Origin: Ga0077527 sp964433345
Lineage (GTDB): Bacteria > Pseudomonadota > Gammaproteobacteria > Burkholderiales > SG8-41
DNA: 64,000 nucleotides
NCBI GenBank assembly: GCA_964433345.1
Contig: CAYSQJ010000010.1
Location: forward strand, 1-64,000
Reading direction: 5' to 3'
Shown: one piece after another, positions 58,578 to 64,000 of the stretch
How the letters are laid out: each line of letters begins with the position of its first letter
Position numbering within the stretch: position 1 is the stretch's first letter
The notes under the pieces: model-generated
Told to the model about the DNA's origin: nothing
Databases searched by the model: none
Seen by the model: only the letters and a program-made list of their open reading frames with translations
Made by a program: the position numbers and the translations under genes

Positions 58578-59594
58578 ATGACAGCGATGCACGACATTCA
58601 TGCGGCGGTATCGGCGGGTCCGGAAATGGCGAAAAGGAGTTGGTGCCTGGGCTGGCTGGCGGCGATGCTGGCCTGTCTGCCTTTCGCCGCGGCAGCAGAC
58701 AGCTATCCCTCGAAAAACATCACCATCATCGTGCCGTTTGCAGCCGGCGGCGGCACCGACATATTTGCCCGCGTGATCGGCGAAGGCATCGCGAGGACAT
58801 CGGGCCGCAACGCCATCATCGAAAATCGCTCCGGAGGCGGGGGCACGATCGGCACGGGGATCGCTGCCGGCGCGAGCCCCGACGGTTACACCCTGCTGTA
58901 TTGCGCCTCATCGATCATGACCCACAACACGCTGTACCCGAAACTCGCGTATGACGTCGAGCGCGACTTCATCACCATCTCCAGGCCGGTGATGATTCCG
59001 TTTGTGCTGGCTGCGCACCCGTCCCTGCCCGTCGCAAACGTCAAGCAGCTGATCGCGCTGGCCAAGGCGCGGCCGGGGCAGCTGAATTACGGCGGGACCG
59101 GCGTGGGTTCTCAGGGCAGCCTGAGCATCGAGCTGATGAAGCAGCATACGGGCACGGACATGGTTTTTGTGCCTTATCGCGGCGCCGGACCGGTGATGAA
59201 CGCGGTGGTCAGCGGCGAGGTCGGCTTCGCGATGCTGGTGACGCCGCTGGTGCGGCCCCATCTGGACAACGGCAAGCTGCGGGCGCTGGCCGTCACCTCG
59301 AAGAACCGCATTTCCCTGATGCCGGAGTTGCCGACGATGATCGAGTCCGGCCTGCCGGGATTCGAAGCCGTGCAGTGGCACGGCATGTTCGCCCCGGCAA
59401 AGACGCCGGATTCCGTCGTCAAGTGGGTGCACGCGAACATCCGCGGCACGATGCAGCAGCCGAAGACGAAGGAATTCTTCGCGCGCGAGGGGGCCGAGCC
59501 CGTGGACGAGACCCCGCAGGAGTTCGCACGCTTCCTGGGTGCCGAAATAGTGAAGTGGCGCGATATCATCCGCCGCGCGGGAATCCAGAGGTAG
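58578..59594 (+). CDS. Bug-family tripartite tricarboxylate transporter binding protein, copy 2
   Basis: A 338-residue periplasmic binding protein. The signal peptide is unusually late (residues 20-40, LGWLAAMLACLPFAAAAD), and ATG 58626 (MAKRSW) inside it would give a shorter, more normal one, but GAGGAGG just before 58578 favours the longer form. The mature start is YPSKNITIIVPFAAGGGTDIF, followed by ENRSGGGGTIGTGIAAGASP. It follows the sulfatase by 71 bases and should bind the substrate of this cluster. Confidence 0.9.
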   Translation: MTAMHDIHAAVSAGPEMAKRSWCLGWLAAMLACLPFAAAADSYPSKNITIIVPFAAGGGTDIFARVIGEGIARTSGRNAIIENRSGGGGTIGTGIAAGASPDGYTLLYCASSIMTHNTLYPKLAYDVERDFITISRPVMIPFVLAAHPSLPVANVKQLIALAKARPGQLNYGGTGVGSQGSLSIELMKQHTGTDMVFVPYRGAGPVMNAVVSGEVGFAMLVTPLVRPHLDNGKLRALAVTSKNRISLMPELPTMIESGLPGFEAVQWHGMFAPAKTPDSVVKWVHANIRGTMQQPKTKEFFAREGAEPVDETPQEFARFLGAEIVKWRDIIRRAGIQR

Positions 59595-59632
59595 CATAAG
59601 CGCCGGCGGAGGGCGGGCAACAGGGAGGCTGC

Positions 59633-60808
59633 ATGAAGGTAACGCGTATCGAAACGCTGCAGTGTGATGCCGGGTGGCGGATATTTTCGTTTCTGAAGGT
59701 GATGACCGACGAAGGGCTCGTCGGCTGGTCGGAGTACAACGAGAGTTTCGGCAGTGCGGGACTGAGCCGGGTGATCGAGGCGCTTGCACCGACCGTGGTG
59801 GGCAAGGATCCGCGCGACATCGAGCTGATCAACTGCCACCTGCGCACGAAAACCATGCAGTCGCGCGGCGGCATCAACCGCCAGGCCATCGCCGCGATCG
59901 AGAACGCGCTGTTCGACATCAAGGGCAAGGCCCTCGGCGTGCCGGTTCATGAACTTTTCGGCGGAGCCGTGCGCAAGCGCCTGCCCGTCTACTGGTCGCA
60001 TTGCGGCAGCTACCGCGTACGCTACGCGGAAATGCTGGGATTGCCGCGGATGCACAGTTATGACGACCTGGCGCGCCTCGGCGAAGAGGTCAGGCAGAAG
60101 GGATTCCGCGGGCTGAAGACCAATGTGATGCTCAGCGACGGCAAGACGCTGACCGCATACCGGCCCGGATTCGGCCACAACAAGGGATTTCCGGAACTGA
60201 ACTGGGACCGCGACATCGTCAGGGCGGCGGCCGATACGGTCGGCGCGTTCCGCGCCGGCGCCGGACCTTCGATGGGCATCATGATGGACCTCAATTTCAA
60301 CTACAAGACCGAGGGCTTCCGGCGCATCGCCGACGCGGTCGCGCCGGCCGGACTGTCCTGGCTGGAGATCGACACCCATGACGCCCCCTCGCTGGCGCTG
60401 CTGCGCCGGGATGCGCCGTGCCCGATTGCGTCGGGCGAAACCCTGTGCGAGCGCCGCGACTTCAAGCCGTTTTTCGAGAATTACGCGATGGATGTCGCGA
60501 TCGTTGACGTGATCTGGAACGGCTACATGGAGTCCATGAAGATTGCGGCAATGGCGGATGTATACGAAGTGAACGTCGCGCCGCACAATTTCTACGGTCA
60601 CCTCTCCAGCGTGATTTCCGCACATTTCTGCGCCGCCATACCCAATTTCCGCATCATGGAGACGGACATCGACGCGGTGCCCTGGCGCGACGAACTGGTC
60701 GATGTGCCGCCGGTGATCGAGAACGGCGAGTTCGTGCTGCCGACCGGGCCGGGCTGGGGCATTGAAGTCAACGAAGCCGCCGTACGGGCGCGCCCTCCGA
60801 AGGGATAG
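59633..60808 (+). CDS. Mandelate racemase/muconate lactonizing enzyme family protein
   Basis: A 391-residue enolase-superfamily enzyme, probably a sugar-acid or related dehydratase. Metal ligands are Asp219 in MMDLNFNY, Glu245 in WLEIDTHD and Glu269 in IASGETL. Lys162 (GLKTNV) and His318 (APHNFYGH) with Asp292 are the likely acid/base residues. GINRQAIAAIENALFDIKGK is a family landmark. It lies 38 bases after the Bug gene. The joint presence of a sulfatase and a transport protein suggests a sulfated or methylated sugar-acid-like substrate, which is inference. Confidence 0.9.
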   Translation: MKVTRIETLQCDAGWRIFSFLKVMTDEGLVGWSEYNESFGSAGLSRVIEALAPTVVGKDPRDIELINCHLRTKTMQSRGGINRQAIAAIENALFDIKGKALGVPVHELFGGAVRKRLPVYWSHCGSYRVRYAEMLGLPRMHSYDDLARLGEEVRQKGFRGLKTNVMLSDGKTLTAYRPGFGHNKGFPELNWDRDIVRAAADTVGAFRAGAGPSMGIMMDLNFNYKTEGFRRIADAVAPAGLSWLEIDTHDAPSLALLRRDAPCPIASGETLCERRDFKPFFENYAMDVAIVDVIWNGYMESMKIAAMADVYEVNVAPHNFYGHLSSVISAHFCAAIPNFRIMETDIDAVPWRDELVDVPPVIENGEFVLPTGPGWGIEVNEAAVRARPPKG

Positions 60809-60899
60809 TCCCCGATCCGCAAGTCGGCCGTGTCTGCGCCGGAGCCGCTGCCGCAAAAATGTGCCGAAACCTCCCGGAATCCACTGCGGCCACGCGAGG

Positions 60900-62228
60900 T
60901 CAGGCACTCTTCCGGCAGGCGCGAATTGCTGTCTGGTAGCGAGATTCGATGTCCTCGAGGTCGCTGCTGTCCCTGATTTCGCGCCGGCAGGCATCGCGGA
61001 TGCGCCCGGCATGACCTTGCAGCGCGCGACACAGGCGCGGCCTCGACGAACGCTCCCCGAGGGCCGCAATGGCCTCGAGCAGCCGGATGGCTACAGCGGG
61101 CTGGCCGCAGCCATACTGGCGCAAGGGGTTGAATGCAGCCGCCAGCATGCTCTCGTCGCTGTTTCCGTTCACCAGCAGGCGCGCGACGCCGTCTCCATCG
61201 CGGCGCAGGTCAGGCGGAAAGCGGCGTTGTGCCAGCACGGTCAGTGCCTCGCCGAGGCGATCTATGCAATTCAGGGCAGTGAAGGGATCGTTGATTCCCG
61301 GCGACAGCGCGCGCAGCGCGATCTCGACCAGCTGGTCCAGGGCGAATTCGGCGTCCTGCGAATTGGTGCGCTGCAGACCGATGGCGAACATTCCGTGCAG
61401 GGCATTGGCTGTATCTTCATCGATCCGCGCGGCCGGCATGGCCATGGCCAGCGGATCGCCTTTCGATACATGGTGGCCGGCGCGTTTCAATATCCGGATC
61501 CGCAGGTCCCTGGTACAAGCGCAGTCGAGGACGCCCTCGATATCGATGGCCTGGATGTAGCCGCCGCAGGGAGCAGTCATGACCATGCCCTGTTCTTCGA
61601 AGGCCTTAATGCCGGCCGCGCCGTTTCCAGCCGCGACATCCTCTTCACTGCCGTCACTGGGAATGGTCGCCTCGCGCAGCGTGGCAACCAGGTCCTGCGC
61701 CACCTCATCGATGATCCGCGGGACCTGGATGAATGAGGTCACGCTCTGGAGGAAATACACCAGCAGCGCAAAGCTCAGCACGGCGAAGGTGACGCTGAGT
61801 CCCACTGCGTAGGAATGCGGACTGGGTCCGGGATCCTGCTCGGCAACCTGTACCAGCACCAGCAATGCGGCGATGAATGTGGCAATGAATCCGCCGAATA
61901 CGACCTGGGTGCTCTTGCGGCGGAAAAAATTGGGCAGCAGGCGCGGACCGAACTGCGAGGAGGCCATCGAAAGCACCACCATCGCGATCGAGAACACCAC
62001 GCCGGCCACCGAGATCGATGAGCCGGCGATGGTCGAGAGGATGGCGCGTGTGCCCGAAGGGGAGGCGCCGCTGAAGAAAGGCAGCGGCGGTATGCGCCCT
62101 GAAACCGCGAGGGCGTCAAGCATCGCGGCGACAAATGCGAGAACGATGGCGGCGGCTGCGCAGAGTGCGGGAATGAACCAGTAAGAAGCCAGCAAGGCCT
62201 TCAGCTGTTCAACGATGCGCAGTTTCAT
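60900..62228 (-). CDS. DUF2254 family membrane protein
   Basis: A 442-residue protein with four membrane helices in the first 180 residues (WFIPALCAAAAIVLAFVAAM, SISVAGVVFSIAMVVLSMAS, GGFIATFIAALLVLVQVAEQ, TFAVLSFALLVYFLQSV) and a large soluble C-terminal half with GVLDCACTRDLRIRIL and RALSPGINDPFTALNCIDRL, which are DUF2254 signatures. Function unknown. ATG 62228 opens at the first helix; an upstream open extension has no such character. It is convergent with the enolase gene. Confidence 0.88.
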   Translation of the reverse strand: MKLRIVEQLKALLASYWFIPALCAAAAIVLAFVAAMLDALAVSGRIPPLPFFSGASPSGTRAILSTIAGSSISVAGVVFSIAMVVLSMASSQFGPRLLPNFFRRKSTQVVFGGFIATFIAALLVLVQVAEQDPGPSPHSYAVGLSVTFAVLSFALLVYFLQSVTSFIQVPRIIDEVAQDLVATLREATIPSDGSEEDVAAGNGAAGIKAFEEQGMVMTAPCGGYIQAIDIEGVLDCACTRDLRIRILKRAGHHVSKGDPLAMAMPAARIDEDTANALHGMFAIGLQRTNSQDAEFALDQLVEIALRALSPGINDPFTALNCIDRLGEALTVLAQRRFPPDLRRDGDGVARLLVNGNSDESMLAAAFNPLRQYGCGQPAVAIRLLEAIAALGERSSRPRLCRALQGHAGRIRDACRREIRDSSDLEDIESRYQTAIRACRKSA

Positions 62229-62399
62229 GTGAGTGGCCTGGTGGGCATCATCGGGGCATGGTATTGCATTCTGCCGAGGTTCTCCAATCCGGTTCGGCGC
62301 CGGCGCCGGCGCCGGACCGGATCTTTCGCGAAGCGGAAGCCTGTGCTTAAATCGGACGTCCGGTGCCTGAATCTTCATTGCCTGTGCCGGAATAAAACC

Positions 62400-63653
62400 T
62401 TGTCTGCAAAATCCGAACTCTCGGCAACCTGGACCTCGGTCTTTTTTCTTCTGCTCGCCAGCGGCATCCTGCTGGTGGGGATCGGCCTGTTCTTCACTGC
62501 CCTGGGCCTGCGGGCCAGCGCCGAGCATTTCTCGACGGTGGCCACCGGCCTGGTGATGTCCTCGTACTTCGCCGGCTTCGTCATCGGCACGCTGCTATGC
62601 CCGGCGCTGATCCGCCGCGTCGGTCACATCCGTGCCTTCTCCGCACTGGCCTCGATTGCCTCGACCACCGCCATCGTGCATGCGATTGCGATCGATCCCT
62701 GGGTGTGGGCGCTGCTGCGTATGATCACCGGCTTCTGCCTGGTCGGTCTCTACATGGTGATGGAGAGCTGGCTCAACGTGCAGGCGCCCAATGCGGCCCG
62801 CGGCCGCGTGTTTGCCGCCTATGTCGGGGTGACCCTGGTGGCGATGGGTGCGGGGCAGTTTCTGGTGCTGGCCGGCGACGTGCTCGGTTTCGTGCCGCTG
62901 GGACTGGTGTCGATACTCCTCTCCCTTGCGCTGGTTCCGGTGGCTTTCACGCGGACACCGGAGCCGCGTCCGGTGACCGTGCCGAAGATGAGCGTGCAGC
63001 GGCTGTACGCGATTTCCCCTCTGGGGGCCGCGGCAGCGCTGGCTTCGGGGTTGCTTAACAGCGCATTTTTCGGCATGGGCGCGGTGTTTGCCCAGCGCAT
63101 CGGACTGACCGAGCTCGGTGTTGCCGCATTCATGGGCATCACGATTTTCGGCGGTGCGCTGCTGCAATGGCCGGTGGGGCATGCCTCCGACCGGCAGGAC
63201 CGGCGGAAGGTGCTGATCATCGTCTGCGCGCTGGCAGCAGTGCTCGCGGCGCTCGCCAACGGGTTGAAATCGGTTTCGGCAACCGCGCTGATCCTGTGCA
63301 CTTTTTTCTACGGCGGGCTTGTTTTTTCGGTCTACGGTCTGAGTGTGGCGCTGATCAACGACCGCATCTCGCAGGATGATGTGCTGGAGGCAGCGAGCAC
63401 GCTGCTGCTGGTCCACGGCGTCGGCGCGGTGCTGGGACCCCTGACCGCGGGTGTGATGATGGATATTTACGGCCCCGGCGGCTTGCTGGTGTATTTCGCA
63501 CTGGTGCTCTCGGTAATGGCCCTGTTCGGTCTGTGGCGCCTGCGCGCGGGCACTGCACTGCCGGTGGACCAGCAGGCAGCCTACGTGACCGTCGCCACCA
63601 GTTCCCCGGTGGTGCTGGAACTCGATCCGCGAACGCCGGATCCGCCGGCATGA
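62400..63653 (+). CDS. MFS transporter (YcaD-like)
   Basis: A 417-residue transporter of the major facilitator superfamily with about twelve membrane helices. LLLASGILLVGIGLFFTALG, VATGLVMSSYFAGFVIGTLL and the loop GHASDRQDRRKVLI after helix 8 are typical of the YcaD/multidrug-type group. The start is uncertain: a TTG at 62400 fits the topology, while an ATG at 62229 would add 57 mostly basic residues. It is 28 bases before the patatin-like gene. Confidence 0.82.
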   Translation: MSAKSELSATWTSVFFLLLASGILLVGIGLFFTALGLRASAEHFSTVATGLVMSSYFAGFVIGTLLCPALIRRVGHIRAFSALASIASTTAIVHAIAIDPWVWALLRMITGFCLVGLYMVMESWLNVQAPNAARGRVFAAYVGVTLVAMGAGQFLVLAGDVLGFVPLGLVSILLSLALVPVAFTRTPEPRPVTVPKMSVQRLYAISPLGAAAALASGLLNSAFFGMGAVFAQRIGLTELGVAAFMGITIFGGALLQWPVGHASDRQDRRKVLIIVCALAAVLAALANGLKSVSATALILCTFFYGGLVFSVYGLSVALINDRISQDDVLEAASTLLLVHGVGAVLGPLTAGVMMDIYGPGGLLVYFALVLSVMALFGLWRLRAGTALPVDQQAAYVTVATSSPVVLELDPRTPDPPA

Positions 63654-63680
63654 GCCTGCATTGCGGAACGGGAGCCTGAT

Positions 63681-64000
63681 GTGCCTGAGCAGCGGATACC
63701 GGTAGCGCTTGTTCTCGGCAGCGGCGGCGCGCGCGGCCTTGCCCATGCCGGCGTGATCCGCGCACTGCAGGATTGCGGCCGCTTTGAAATACGGTCCATC
63801 ACCGGCAGTTCGATAGGCGCGCTGATCGGCGGGCTGCATGCGGGCGGCAAGCTGGATGCCTATGTCGACTGGGTGAGCGGACTTTCCCGCGGCGACGTGT
63901 GGAAGCTGCTGGATTTCTCGTTCACCGGCAGGGGATTGTTCGAGGGCGACCGCCTGATGCAGAAACTTTCCGACCTGGTGGGTGATGCGAGGATCGAAGA
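63681..64000 (+). CDS. Patatin/RssA-like phospholipase, 5' part
   Basis: The first 106 residues of a patatin-domain protein. VALVLGSGGARGLAHAGVIR is the oxyanion motif, and GSSIGALIGG contains the nucleophile Ser (GxSxG); the pattern is that of RssA. GTG 63681 follows GGGAG. The C-terminal part, including the catalytic Asp, is outside the window. Confidence 0.85.
   Translation, partial: MPEQRIPVALVLGSGGARGLAHAGVIRALQDCGRFEIRSITGSSIGALIGGLHAGGKLDAYVDWVSGLSRGDVWKLLDFSFTGRGLFEGDRLMQKLSDLVGDARIE

Noticed and set aside
59174..61069. 631-codon minus-strand frame over the Bug, enolase and DUF2254 genes
   Set aside because: It covers parts of three well supported genes and its product has no domain.

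Overview
The window is about 64 kb of GC-rich DNA from a betaproteobacterial chromosome, most likely Burkholderiales or a close relative. The evidence is a PhaM-type polyhydroxybutyrate granule protein, two Bug-type tripartite-tricarboxylate binding proteins, an HpxZ/AtzH-like protein, a MaeB malic enzyme fused to a phosphotransacetylase-like domain, and many dispersed intergenic palindromes of the kind common in that group. I see no rRNA, tRNA, CRISPR array, transposase or phage module.

Layout. 1-6.7 kb holds the 3' end of nrdB, small proteins, a lysine-rich histone-like protein, threonine aldolase, a gene with a tandemly triplicated 5' end, and an ECF sigma/membrane partner pair with a small Cys-rich protein. 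7-15.1 kb is housekeeping: lytic transglycosylase with a structured leader, PhaM, a fumarylacetoacetase-family hydrolase next to proline iminopeptidase, maeB and fumC. 15.2-16.2 kb is a low-GC two-gene island coding for a PD-(D/E)XK nuclease-like protein and a small unknown protein. 16.4-29.8 kb returns to conserved chromosomal genes: MOSC, CoA pyrophosphatase, YbaK, patatin, methyltransferase, GreB, CobD/CbiB, RsgA, PhhB, an M48 protease, oligoribonuclease, Pgi, LrgAB and an EI24 protein.

29.8-42.6 kb is the most coherent catabolic block: cupin, AraC regulator, a three-subunit molybdenum hydroxylase (large subunit fused to a CoxG-like domain), an acyl-CoA ligase, an enoyl-CoA-hydratase-family protein, a UbiD decarboxylase and a TAXI-TRAP transporter. 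This gene set matches the known hmfABCDE plus hmfF logic of furan-carboxylate degradation: import, decarboxylation of the diacid, CoA activation, ring hydroxylation at molybdenum, and release of 2-oxoglutarate. The substrate is an inference.

42.7-55.8 kb carries an ElaB/YqjE/YqjK-like trio behind an FNR-like box, a K+/H+ antiporter, a beta-propeller/MoaD-like pair, an ECF42-type sigma factor with two YCII (DGPF) proteins and a VOC protein, a Bug protein, an M48 lipoprotein, a GST and a diguanylate cyclase. 55.9-60.8 kb is a second catabolic cluster: LysR, a Cys-type sulfatase, a Bug protein and a mandelate-racemase-family enzyme. The window ends with a DUF2254 protein, an MFS transporter and the start of a patatin/RssA-like gene.

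Between genes there are several repeat families: a perfect CCCTCTCCCC hairpin (3 copies), a GTAGCCCGG family, a GTCATTCCGG family, a CACAGAG family, and an AT-rich motif near the consensus AACTATTTGATTTTATTGA seen about eight times, which in places supplies the start or stop codon of a gene.
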